64,000 nucleotides of DNA, taken from the NCBI RefSeq assembly GCF_901543175.1, contig NZ_LR594040.1:1240001-1304000 (forward strand), in the 5' to 3' direction. The notes under the pieces are model-generated. The model had not been told where the DNA came from and ran no database searches. It was given only the letters and a program-made list of their open reading frames with translations. Every line of letters begins with the position of its first letter. Position 1 is the stretch's first letter. This DNA comes from Streptococcus australis. GTDB lineage: Bacteria; Bacillota; Bacilli; Lactobacillales; Streptococcaceae. Positions 26,894 to 35,065 of the stretch are shown here, piece after piece. The translations under genes and the position numbers were made by a program.

Positions 26894-26940
26894 AAAAAAA
26901 GGATAGGAAGTCCTCTAATCAAGAGTTTCCCCATCCTATC
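26894..26940 (-). terminator. thrB terminator
   Basis: On the minus strand GATAGGA and TCCTATC pair around a loop that contains a second small stem (CTCT/AGAG). The stem runs into seven Ts. Confidence 0.7.
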
Positions 26941-26949
26941 TGCTATTCT

Positions 26950-27819
26950 TTACTTTGTTTCGACACGGACACCTTGGGTATCAACCTTCAAATCATGAAG
27001 TTTGCCTTTGAAAGACTGCTTTTGCAATTCAGCTTTAATCGTGGGCATCTTGTCATGAGAAGCCAGAACCATAACTGTCGGACCAGCTCCAGAGAGATAG
27101 GTTGCATAGGCATCATTTTCTTTAGCCACTTGCTTAATCGTCGCAAATTCCCTCACCAGATCCTGACGGTAGCGCTCGTGGAAGAGGTCTCCCTCGATTG
27201 CTTGTCCAGCTGTCACCATGTCTCCTGCCAACAAGGCTGCAACAGCAACATTTGCGATAGAACTAGCTGCAACTGCTTCCTTGTAGGACAATTTCTTAGG
27301 AAGGACACCACGGCTATCGCGAGTGCGTAATTCATAGTTGGGAATATAAGCTAGAAAATCACACTCTGGGAAGTCTGCCACAATTGCTGAAACGTGTCCT
27401 TCAACAGAGCTCGCAACAACGAGATTTCCATAGATAGCCGGAGCCACATTGTCAGGATGCCCTTCAATCTTGGTCGCCAGCTGCAATTTGTCGTGGTCAG
27501 ATAAGTTGAGCTTGCCCAGTTGGTTAGCAAGTTCTATCCCAGCAACAATAACCGAGCTAGAAGAACCCAAACCACGCGCTAGGGGAACATCACTGGTCAT
27601 TTTCAAGCGTCTCGGTTGTAAGTCTGGCGCAATTTGCAAGGCAATTTTAAGCAAAAGATTACGCTCGTCATGTGGAATCCATTTGCCAATCTGGTGTTCA
27701 ATCAACCACTCATCTCGTTCTTCACAGACCTCAATTTGAAGATACTTGGTTACAGCTACACCGACCGAGTCAAATCCTGGCCCGATATTGGCACTTGTTG
27801 CAGGTACAATAATCTTCAT
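26950..27819 (-). CDS. thrB: Homoserine kinase
   Basis: A 289-residue GHMP kinase that phosphorylates homoserine on the way to threonine. The GHMP ATP loop is [16 protein letters not shown] (about residues 81-96). The N-terminal [17 protein letters not shown] and C-terminal [13 protein letters not shown] are both typical. It starts one base after hom and forms the hom-thrB pair. thrC is not in this window. Confidence 0.96.
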   Translation of the reverse strand: MKIIVPATSANIGPGFDSVGVAVTKYLQIEVCEERDEWLIEHQIGKWIPHDERNLLLKIALQIAPDLQPRRLKMTSDVPLARGLGSSSSVIVAGIELANQLGKLNLSDHDKLQLATKIEGHPDNVAPAIYGNLVVASSVEGHVSAIVADFPECDFLAYIPNYELRTRDSRGVLPKKLSYKEAVAASSIANVAVAALLAGDMVTAGQAIEGDLFHERYRQDLVREFATIKQVAKENDAYATYLSGAGPTVMVLASHDKMPTIKAELQKQSFKGKLHDLKVDTQGVRVETK

Positions 27820-27820
27820 C

Positions 27821-29107
27821 CTAGTCTCCTAGCACCTTGAAGGTATTCAAGAGGTCAAAATCTGATACCTTGGTCAACTCAGCTGAAACCTTCTCAAGCT
27901 GCGCTTTATTGATCTTATGTGTAATGATGACGACACGCGCCTTGTCCCCATCTTTTCCATCTTGGAGAATTTGCTTGAAGGAAATATCTTGAGCATTAAA
28001 GATTTCAGCTAATTTCAAGACCTGACCTTTTGAGTCTGGTGTCAAGATTGAGAAGTAGTAGTTTGCTTTGACATCTTCTGGATTTGCCAAGACCAAATCA
28101 CGGCTATATTCGTTGAAGTCTTTGCCGATGGTACCATCATTCAAGCGACGAACGATACGAACAATATCCGCTACAACACTTGTTGCAGTTGGTTTTTGAC
28201 CCGCACCTGGTCCATAATACATAGACTCACCGATACCAATAGACTCTACAAAAACAGCATTCATTACACCATTCACACTGGCAAGTGGGTGTGCTTTAGG
28301 TAGGAAGGTTGGTGTCACTTCTGCAGCAATCCCTGAAGGAGTTTCCTCGATAGAACCAACCAATTTCACTACATAGCCGAGGTCTTGGGCTACAGCTACG
28401 TCTTCTGGTGTGATGTTGCGGATTCCCTTGTGGGCAACATCGTCAAAGGCAACCTTCATACCAAAAGCAAACTGGCTCAAAATCACCATCTTGTAGGCTG
28501 CATCAATCCCATCTACGTCATTTGTAGGGTCGCTTTCTGCGAACCCAAGGCGTTGTGCTTCAGCCAGAGCATCTTCATAAGACCAGCTTTCTTCGACCAT
28601 TTTAGTCATCATAAAGTTAGAGGTTCCGTTAACGACACCAAGAACGCGTGTGATTTTATCAGAAGCCAATGAATTTGCCAAGGTACGAAGAATTGGAATC
28701 CCACCAGCAACTGCCGCTTCGTAGTAGAGTGCCACATTGTGCTCTTTAGCGATTTCTAACAATTCTGCACCATGGACAGCCAAAAGGTCCTTGTTTGCAG
28801 TAACAACGTGCTTCCCAGCTTCCAAGGCACGAGTGATAAAGGTCTTAGCAGGTTCGATACGTCCCATCAATTCCACTATGATAGTAATGTCTTGATCTGA
28901 CAAAATATCATCTACATTGGTTACAAAGGTAAAGTCATTCCCTGCTGCAAGCAAGCGGTTCTTCTCATCTTCATCCTTAACCAATACCTTGGCTACTTCA
29001 ATCTCAGAATGAGCTGACTGGATGATTTTTTCTCCATTTTCCTTTAGGAGGAAAGGTACGCCACTTGCAACGGTACCAAATCCAAGTAAAGCAATTTTAA
29101 CTGTCAT
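27821..29107 (-). CDS. hom: Homoserine dehydrogenase
   Basis: A 428-residue NAD(P)-dependent homoserine dehydrogenase, monofunctional. The Rossmann loop is [12 protein letters not shown] (about residues 7-18). The catalytic region is [16 protein letters not shown] and [13 protein letters not shown]-terminal ACT domain (about 350-428) suggests threonine feedback. It makes homoserine for Thr and Met synthesis. A -10 TATAAT on the minus strand (29139-29144) gives the promoter of hom-thrB; RBS AGGAGA precedes the ATG. Confidence 0.96.
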   Translation of the reverse strand: MTVKIALLGFGTVASGVPFLLKENGEKIIQSAHSEIEVAKVLVKDEDEKNRLLAAGNDFTFVTNVDDILSDQDITIIVELMGRIEPAKTFITRALEAGKHVVTANKDLLAVHGAELLEIAKEHNVALYYEAAVAGGIPILRTLANSLASDKITRVLGVVNGTSNFMMTKMVEESWSYEDALAEAQRLGFAESDPTNDVDGIDAAYKMVILSQFAFGMKVAFDDVAHKGIRNITPEDVAVAQDLGYVVKLVGSIEETPSGIAAEVTPTFLPKAHPLASVNGVMNAVFVESIGIGESMYYGPGAGQKPTATSVVADIVRIVRRLNDGTIGKDFNEYSRDLVLANPEDVKANYYFSILTPDSKGQVLKLAEIFNAQDISFKQILQDGKDGDKARVVIITHKINKAQLEKVSAELTKVSDFDLLNTFKVLGD

Positions 29108-29198
29108 GTTTGTCTCCTAGAAATTTTCTGATATAGCCATTATAACAGAATTTTGAAAAAATTCCTATCCAAGAAAACCACTATTTATAGATAGAAAA

Positions 29199-29222
29199 GA
29201 AAAAACGAATCATGGGATTCGT
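29199..29222 (-). terminator. mecA terminator
   Basis: On the minus strand ACGAATC and GATTCGT pair around a four-base loop and run into Ts. Confidence 0.75.
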
Positions 29223-29255
29223 CTTTCTTGATAAATGAAAATTGATTTCTAAAAA

Positions 29256-29996
29256 CTATGAATTAATTTTTTGAAGCCCAAACACAGCGTCGTGATTAAT
29301 CAAGATGTGACCATACTCTTGTAAAACCGAACGACTGATATCACTGTCGTCAGCAAATTCACGCATACGAGCCAAGAGCCAGGCTGGATATGGACTAGGA
29401 TGGTTTTCCACATCGACTAAGATTGTCAAATAATAGTGGTCATTCATCTTATAGAGTTCAGATGTTTCCATCTGGTAGTTAACCGTCTTTGCAAAAGCAA
29501 CTAGGTCTGCAAGATTTGCGAAACGCAGAATATAGTAGATATAAGGTTCTTTCTTGTTCTCAGTCTCCTTGTCAGCCTGTTCTTGCTCCTCTTCCTTAGC
29601 CTCGACTTGTTCTAGTGATTGAATAGCCTCTATATCATCCTTGGTTTTCTCTGCGATACTCTTTTCAAGCGTCTTGAGAAATTCATCTGGCGACATTTGG
29701 GCCAATTCTTCCATGTCAGGTAGGTCCGCCAAATCATCAAAATCTAGGTTCTGGTCAATCTTGGACTTGGTCACAAAGACATCGACCTTATCTGGTTTTG
29801 GCGTCACACGGAAACTCAGCATGCCACTATCCAAGAAATTGTCTGGCATCTCCAATTCATCTAAAATAGCATAGAAAAACTCTTCTGTTTTTTCCTGAGG
29901 AACGAGAAAGTCTGCGATTTCCATTCCCCGATCCATCAAATCATCTAAAGTCATCGTGATTTTCAGTGTTGTATCACTAATTTGTTTCATCTTCAT
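29256..29996 (-). CDS. mecA: MecA adaptor protein of ClpC(P)
   Basis: A 246-residue MecA: an N-terminal substrate-binding domain (about residues 1-90, beginning MKMKQISDTTLKITMTLDDL), a low-complexity acidic linker (QVEAKEEEQEQADKE, about 132-146) and a C-terminal ClpC-binding domain. It targets substrates such as the competence factor ComX for degradation. ATG 29996 was chosen over the upstream start because it gives the conserved N-terminus. A promoter lies at 30027-30055, divergent from the flippase gene. Confidence 0.95.
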   Translation of the reverse strand: MKMKQISDTTLKITMTLDDLMDRGMEIADFLVPQEKTEEFFYAILDELEMPDNFLDSGMLSFRVTPKPDKVDVFVTKSKIDQNLDFDDLADLPDMEELAQMSPDEFLKTLEKSIAEKTKDDIEAIQSLEQVEAKEEEQEQADKETENKKEPYIYYILRFANLADLVAFAKTVNYQMETSELYKMNDHYYLTILVDVENHPSPYPAWLLARMREFADDSDISRSVLQEYGHILINHDAVFGLQKINS

Positions 29997-30026
29997 ATCT
30001 AACAACCTCATACTTTCAGTCTATCT

Positions 30027-30082
30027 ATTATACTAGATTTTTACGATTTTATCAAAAGAATGAAGCGAGAATGTGATATAAT
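30027..30082. promoter_or_regulatory. Divergent promoters of mecA and the flippase gene
   Basis: mecA, minus strand: TTGATA (30050-30055), 17-base spacer, TATAAT (30027-30032). Flippase gene, plus strand: TGA followed by TATAAT (30077-30082) with no clear -35. Confidence 0.65.
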
Positions 30083-30118
30083 ACTAGATATGATTTTAGA
30101 TTTAAGAAAGAAAGTTCA

Positions 30119-31597
30119 ATGAAAAATATAAAAGTAAATGCCTTGGCTAGCTTGCTGGTCAATATTCTCAATATTGTTTTTCCACTGATAACCAACCCTT
30201 ATCTGACGCGGATTCTCAGCAAATCTAACTACGGTTACTTCAATACTGCCAACACCTGGGCTAGCTTTGTCATTCCACTAGCTGCCTTTGGTATTTACAA
30301 CTACGGGATTCGTGCTATCAGTAAGGTTAAGGACAACAAGAATAAAATCAACTATGTCTTTTCTAAGTTGTTTTATATCTCAGTTTTTACCTCTCTCCTG
30401 ACGACTGGTATCTACTTCCTCTTTATCTTCTTTGACACCAGCATTGAGAACCTGAAAGTCCTCTACTACATCCTAGGAGCCCAGGCTCTCTTCCAATTCC
30501 TCAATATCGAATGGATGAACGAAGCCTATGAAAATTATGCCTTTATCCTTTACAAGACATTGATTATTCGGATTACCATGCTGGTCGCCATCTTTGCCTT
30601 TGTCAAAACTGCTGATGATATTGTTCCCTACGCTATCGTAATGACAGCGACCACTATCCTCAACTACCTCCTTAGTTTTCTTTGGATCAAGAGAGAAGTT
30701 TCCTTTGTCAAAATTGGTTTCATCGAGTTAGCTAAGGCTTCTAAACCACTCTTTACTATGCTTCTCTTGGCAAATGCCAATATGCTCTATACCTTGCTTG
30801 ATAGAATGTTTATCACCAAGGGACCTGATGAAAACTACATTTCTTATTATACAATTGCCTATAGCATCGTTATGCTGATTGCAGGTGTCTTAAGTGGAGC
30901 TATCAGTGTCAGCATTCCACGTCTCGGCTACTACCTCGGGAAAAAGGATTACAATTCTTATAATTATCTTGTAAATCAAGCGGCATCATTATTCTATTTT
31001 CTCATGATTCCAACTAGTTTTGGGATTATGATTTTGGGAAAGTATGCAACGGTTATCTACTCTTCTGAAAAGTATCTTGAGGCAGGTATCGTGACCAGCG
31101 TCTTCGCCTTTCGAACCATTATCTGGGCTATTGAATTAATTCTTGGTAAGCAAATTATCTTTATCAATGACCACGAGAACCGCTTGACTGCTTTCTACTT
31201 TGCTGGTGGTGGAGCAAATCTCCTCTTCAACTGTATCTTGTATATCAATAATATTTTTGCCCCTGAATATTATATTGCTACTACCATTATTGCAGAAGCC
31301 ATCGTTGTTCTCTTAGAAATTCATTTTATTAGGAAACACCAACTAATTAATTTAAAAGAAATCTTTGTGACCTTAACACGCTATGGTCTCATATCCCTTG
31401 GATTTATCCCAATCTTCTATATTTTCAAAATGATTTTCCAAATCAGTTCCTATACGGTGAACCTCAATATGATTCTCATGGTTCTCTCTACCATAACTAC
31501 TTGTGGAATCTACTATCTCTTGACGCTTTTTATCGCCAAAGACAAAACATTACACTATGCACTCAATCTGGTACTTGCTAAAATCAAAAGAAACTAA
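30119..31597 (+). CDS. Wzx-like polysaccharide / teichoic-acid repeat flippase
   Basis: A 492-residue membrane protein of the MVF/MOP superfamily with about 14 hydrophobic segments. The N-terminus KVNALASLLVNILNIVFPLI, with NPYLTRILSKSNYGYFNTA, is the polysaccharide-biosynthesis flippase signature. It should move undecaprenyl-linked repeat units across the membrane. It is transcribed alone, convergent with the LicD/polymerase operon, which suggests a joint role with that operon's polymerase. It is distinct from the choline-dependent TacF flippase locus, which is not in this window. Substrate assignment is by context. Confidence 0.85.
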   Translation: MKNIKVNALASLLVNILNIVFPLITNPYLTRILSKSNYGYFNTANTWASFVIPLAAFGIYNYGIRAISKVKDNKNKINYVFSKLFYISVFTSLLTTGIYFLFIFFDTSIENLKVLYYILGAQALFQFLNIEWMNEAYENYAFILYKTLIIRITMLVAIFAFVKTADDIVPYAIVMTATTILNYLLSFLWIKREVSFVKIGFIELAKASKPLFTMLLLANANMLYTLLDRMFITKGPDENYISYYTIAYSIVMLIAGVLSGAISVSIPRLGYYLGKKDYNSYNYLVNQAASLFYFLMIPTSFGIMILGKYATVIYSSEKYLEAGIVTSVFAFRTIIWAIELILGKQIIFINDHENRLTAFYFAGGGANLLFNCILYINNIFAPEYYIATTIIAEAIVVLLEIHFIRKHQLINLKEIFVTLTRYGLISLGFIPIFYIFKMIFQISSYTVNLNMILMVLSTITTCGIYYLLTLFIAKDKTLHYALNLVLAKIKRN

Positions 31598-31600
31598 AAG

Positions 31601-31636
31601 AACCCCTACTGATACACAAGTAGGGGGTTTCTTTTA
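31601..31636. terminator. Bidirectional terminator between flippase and esterase genes
   Basis: AACCCCTAC (31601-31609) and GTAGGGG (31620-31626) pair, flanked by GTTTCTTTT on the plus strand and GTTCTTTTAG on the minus strand. Confidence 0.8.
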
Positions 31637-34159
31637 TTCTTTTTCTTTCTTGTCAGAAGCATTCGCTTCTAGATTTGAATCTTGTTTTGGCTGTTCAGCA
31701 ATAGAGGAATTAGCTTCTTGCTTCTTTTCTGACTGATCTGCTTCGCCATTTACAGCAGCAACAGCCTGTCTCCAAATGCCCTCCTCGTTTACCTTATAAC
31801 CATCAGGCGTAGTTGCATTTTTCAACAAGGAACCATCTGTTTGGAAATAGTACCAATTACCGTCAATTCGTTTCCAACCGGTCTGCATAGCTCCTGATTC
31901 ATCAAAGTAATAATGATCACCATTTACTTTATGAAGGCCAACCAACATGATGCCATCTTCAGGATTGAGATAATACCAGATTCCTTTATCCTTTATCCAA
32001 CCTGTTTTCATAGCTCCATTTGCTTCAAAGTAACGATAATGATTATCAAACCATTTCCAGCCTGTTTGCATAGCTCCTGATGCACTAAAGTAATACTGCT
32101 TACCATCTACTTGTTGGAAACCGACCAGCATGATACCTTCCTGATCTTCAAGATAATACCATGTTCCTTGATCCTTCAACCAACCAGTTTTCATAGCTCC
32201 TGAGTCAGCATAGTAATGCCAGTGTTTATCAAGCCACTGCCAGCCTGTTTGCATGGCACCGCTGGTATTCAAATAGTAACGCGTACCATTGATTTCTTGT
32301 TTTCCAGTCTGCATAATACCATCTTGATCTAGATAATACCATTTCTCATTATCCTTAATCCAGCCTGTTTTCATAGCTCCTGAGTTCGCATAGTAATACC
32401 AATTGTTCTCTAGCCATTTCCAACCCGTTTGCATAGCACCACTAGCGTTCAAGTAGTAACGAATACTGTTGATTTCTTGTTTTCCAGTGAGCATGATACC
32501 ATCTTTATCCAGATAATACCAAGTATCCTGATCCTTGATCCAGCCTGTTTTCATAGATCCTGAACTTGCAAAATAGTTCCAGTGACCATCAACAAAGGCC
32601 CAACCGGTTTGCATCACACCTTCTTGATTAAAGTAGTATGTGCTTCCATTGATATTCTTTTTACCAATGGTCTTTAGCCCATCCTCATCATAGAAATACC
32701 AATCTGAATCAATCTTTTGCCAAGTTAAAGGTTTACCTGCTGTTTGGAGTGCACCACTTTCGCTAAAGAACATTTTCTTGCCATTAAAGACTTGATATCC
32801 TGTTAGCATCTTACCATCTTCTGCAAAGAGATATTTCTTCCCTCCAATTTCAGAAAGCTCACTAAATCGTCTAGCGCCATTTGATTGGATATAATACCAA
32901 GAACCATCCAGCTTGAACCAACCGCCTGTTTGCATTTTACCATTTGGGTTCAAATAGTAGTCATTTCCCTTGGCATTTTCTCCCCAATCGTCATTAAGGT
33001 GAAGCCAGCGTCCTGCCTGCATCTGTCCTTTTCCATTAAAGAAGTAAATGGCTCCGCCAATCTCTTTCCAACCGATAGCCATTTCTCCATCACTTAAACG
33101 ATATTTCCAGTAGCCACCTTCTTGATACCATTTTTCGTCAACTACAGGGATGTCCGGGAAGAGATTAGAAACATTGGCAAATCCGCTATCACTAATATCA
33201 AAAACGGTAGCATCTTGAGTTTGACTAGAAGCTCTGAGAACTTGAATATTTTTCTTTTGGAGATATTCTCTGGTTGAAGCAACATTAATATCACCACCAG
33301 TTGTCTGAATAATCATCTTTGGAGATAGGTTTTCAAGAAAATTAATCGTATTTGAAATTGTCGCATCATAATGATGATTCCATTTCATCATATCAACCTT
33401 GCCGATAACTGGGCCTAACTTATCTTCCGCTCCTTCGGCATTATCCAAATCTCCACCAAGGTAGATTCTCTTTCCTGCCACAGTCACCACTGAAACGATT
33501 GAGTTTGAGTTATCATCTCGAACTTTTTTCAAGTTACCATCAGCATCATATTCATTTTTATAATTATAGAGTTGGATATCCATATCACCTAATTTAAAGT
33601 GACTATCCTCGTCTGTAATATTCTGAATAAGAGTAACTCCTCGTTTGTGTGCAGTTCTCAAAGCATTATCATAATTGAAAAGATTATCCCAGAGTCCCCA
33701 GTGTGAGGTGATCCGATCATCTGAATATTTTTTCAGATAAAACTTATCAACCTGGTAACGATTGAGTATTTCATCTGCTCCGCCGATATGGTCACTATGT
33801 ACATGGGTTCCCAAAATAAAATCTAATTTTTTAACTCCAACTTGGTCAAGATGGCGAATCAAACGGTCCTCCAAGACTTGATAATTTTTCATGGAAATTC
33901 CCCAACGACTTGGATAGCGTGGATCACTCCCATCAGGAAAGTCATAGTCTTCCCCCATATCAATCAAGGCATAATGACCATTACTTTCTAGAAGGATGGC
34001 ATCACTTCCTGACTTGGCCTTGGTGTTAATGAAATGGATACGATTACCCGAACCAGCGGTAATGATGTTCGCATCAACTTGTTGCGATAAACCAACCAAC
34101 ACAAAAAGGAAAGCAAATAAACTATAACTGACTGATTTAACTAATTTTTTATTCTTCAT
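31634..34159 (-). CDS. pce: Choline-binding phosphorylcholine esterase (Pce/CbpE type), enlarged
   Basis: An 841-residue secreted protein: signal peptide (about residues 1-30), metallo-beta-lactamase-fold catalytic domain (about 35-330) and about 20 choline-binding repeats (about 345-790). A charged tail (NGEADQSEKKQEANSS and onward) follows. The binuclear zinc site is GTHVHSDHIGG, LGGDLDN and WNHHYDA. Repeats follow the GW..WYY....G.MxTGW pattern. Pneumococcal Pce removes terminal phosphocholine from teichoic acid and anchors through choline. This version is over 200 residues longer, mostly from added repeats. ATG 34159 (after AAAAGGAGTG) was chosen; the GTG at 34168 lies in the ribosome binding site. 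It is the last gene of the licD operon. Confidence 0.9.
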   Translation of the reverse strand: MKNKKLVKSVSYSLFAFLFVLVGLSQQVDANIITAGSGNRIHFINTKAKSGSDAILLESNGHYALIDMGEDYDFPDGSDPRYPSRWGISMKNYQVLEDRLIRHLDQVGVKKLDFILGTHVHSDHIGGADEILNRYQVDKFYLKKYSDDRITSHWGLWDNLFNYDNALRTAHKRGVTLIQNITDEDSHFKLGDMDIQLYNYKNEYDADGNLKKVRDDNSNSIVSVVTVAGKRIYLGGDLDNAEGAEDKLGPVIGKVDMMKWNHHYDATISNTINFLENLSPKMIIQTTGGDINVASTREYLQKKNIQVLRASSQTQDATVFDISDSGFANVSNLFPDIPVVDEKWYQEGGYWKYRLSDGEMAIGWKEIGGAIYFFNGKGQMQAGRWLHLNDDWGENAKGNDYYLNPNGKMQTGGWFKLDGSWYYIQSNGARRFSELSEIGGKKYLFAEDGKMLTGYQVFNGKKMFFSESGALQTAGKPLTWQKIDSDWYFYDEDGLKTIGKKNINGSTYYFNQEGVMQTGWAFVDGHWNYFASSGSMKTGWIKDQDTWYYLDKDGIMLTGKQEINSIRYYLNASGAMQTGWKWLENNWYYYANSGAMKTGWIKDNEKWYYLDQDGIMQTGKQEINGTRYYLNTSGAMQTGWQWLDKHWHYYADSGAMKTGWLKDQGTWYYLEDQEGIMLVGFQQVDGKQYYFSASGAMQTGWKWFDNHYRYFEANGAMKTGWIKDKGIWYYLNPEDGIMLVGLHKVNGDHYYFDESGAMQTGWKRIDGNWYYFQTDGSLLKNATTPDGYKVNEEGIWRQAVAAVNGEADQSEKKQEANSSIAEQPKQDSNLEANASDKKEKE
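31780..33130 (-). repeat. Coding tandem repeats of the choline-binding domain
   Basis: About 20 choline-binding repeats are grouped in a higher-order unit of 60-61 codons. The element containing GTTTGCATAGC recurs at about 31881, 32064, 32247, 32427 and 32607, that is, every 180-183 bases. The three units between about 32064 and 32610 are the most alike in sequence. Confidence 0.85.
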
Positions 34160-34195
34160 CTTGAACACTCCTTTTTCGATGAAAACAATCTCTTA

Positions 34196-35008
34196 CTAAT
34201 CAATCCAATAATTCTTATCAGTTCCTGGAACCTGTTGTTCAACAGGTGGTGGAGTCATATAATCTGCTCCAAATTCATAGGCAAGAATTTCATGGTATTT
34301 TCTCGGAGCCTTCACTACGATGTTTTCGTATGGCATATCAATCAAATCATAGAGCCATTCTTTTTTGATTCCCTCTGGAAAGCTTGGATCAAATATCGTA
34401 CAGGTAAGATCTGTAGCTTGATTTACACTATATTTCAAAGCAAGATTCTCTAATTTTTGATTCCAAGTTTGTGGAGAGCTTAGACGAAAAATAGCTGATC
34501 CAATATAGCGAGGCAGATTTTTTAGCCCCCCATTTTCTGATTTAATTCCTTTGAAATTCAAAGATGAAAGGCGGACAAAATGTTTATAGAGCTTCATTTT
34601 CTTACAATCACTTTCCTCCGTCACGACACCATCGTATGGAAAAATGTCAACACAAGTTCCCAATACGACTGTCGGATCCAGAAGATTGGCATCTCTACGT
34701 GTTCTAATATCATGGACACGCATATAACTGTAAGGATAGCCTTTTGTCTCCCTAAATGAAATCAATTTGTAGTAGGGATGATTCTCATTTTTTAAAACCT
34801 TATACAGTTTTTCAAATTCATCACGCGCTAAAGAAATATCTGTATCATCATCCCAAGGGATAAATCCTTTATGGCGGACAGCTCCTAGTAAGGTTCCAAA
34901 ATCAATAAAATATTTAATCTGATGCTTTTCACATAGTTCATGTAGATACTTTAAAATATCCAACTCCACTTGTTTTATTTCTTCAAGACTTAAAACTCTC
35001 TCAGACAT
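34196..35008 (-). CDS. LicD-family phosphotransferase (stand-alone)
   Basis: A 270-residue LicD protein (PF04991). The nucleotidyltransferase-like core is GTLLGAVRHKGFIPWDDDTD (about residues 38-57). The family CVDIFPYDGV follows near residue 117 and the tail is MTPPPVEQQVPGTD. LicD proteins transfer phosphocholine from CDP-choline to sugars of teichoic-acid repeats; other phospho-substituents are possible. No signal peptide, so it acts at the inner membrane face. It is fourth in the operon, 57 bases after the polymerase-LicD fusion gene and 36 before the esterase gene, with no terminator between. The acceptor sugar is unknown. Confidence 0.9.
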   Translation of the reverse strand: MSERVLSLEEIKQVELDILKYLHELCEKHQIKYFIDFGTLLGAVRHKGFIPWDDDTDISLARDEFEKLYKVLKNENHPYYKLISFRETKGYPYSYMRVHDIRTRRDANLLDPTVVLGTCVDIFPYDGVVTEESDCKKMKLYKHFVRLSSLNFKGIKSENGGLKNLPRYIGSAIFRLSSPQTWNQKLENLALKYSVNQATDLTCTIFDPSFPEGIKKEWLYDLIDMPYENIVVKAPRKYHEILAYEFGADYMTPPPVEQQVPGTDKNYWID

Positions 35009-35065
35009 ACTTTCTATTCTCCTAATTTCGACTAATTCTTTAAACGATTTTTAACTGCGATTTGC

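Noticed and set aside
26851..26934. N-terminal extension of MsrAB, a possible signal peptide
   Set aside because: The sequence overlaps the thrB terminator; ATG 26850 has a good ribosome binding site and the expected family length.
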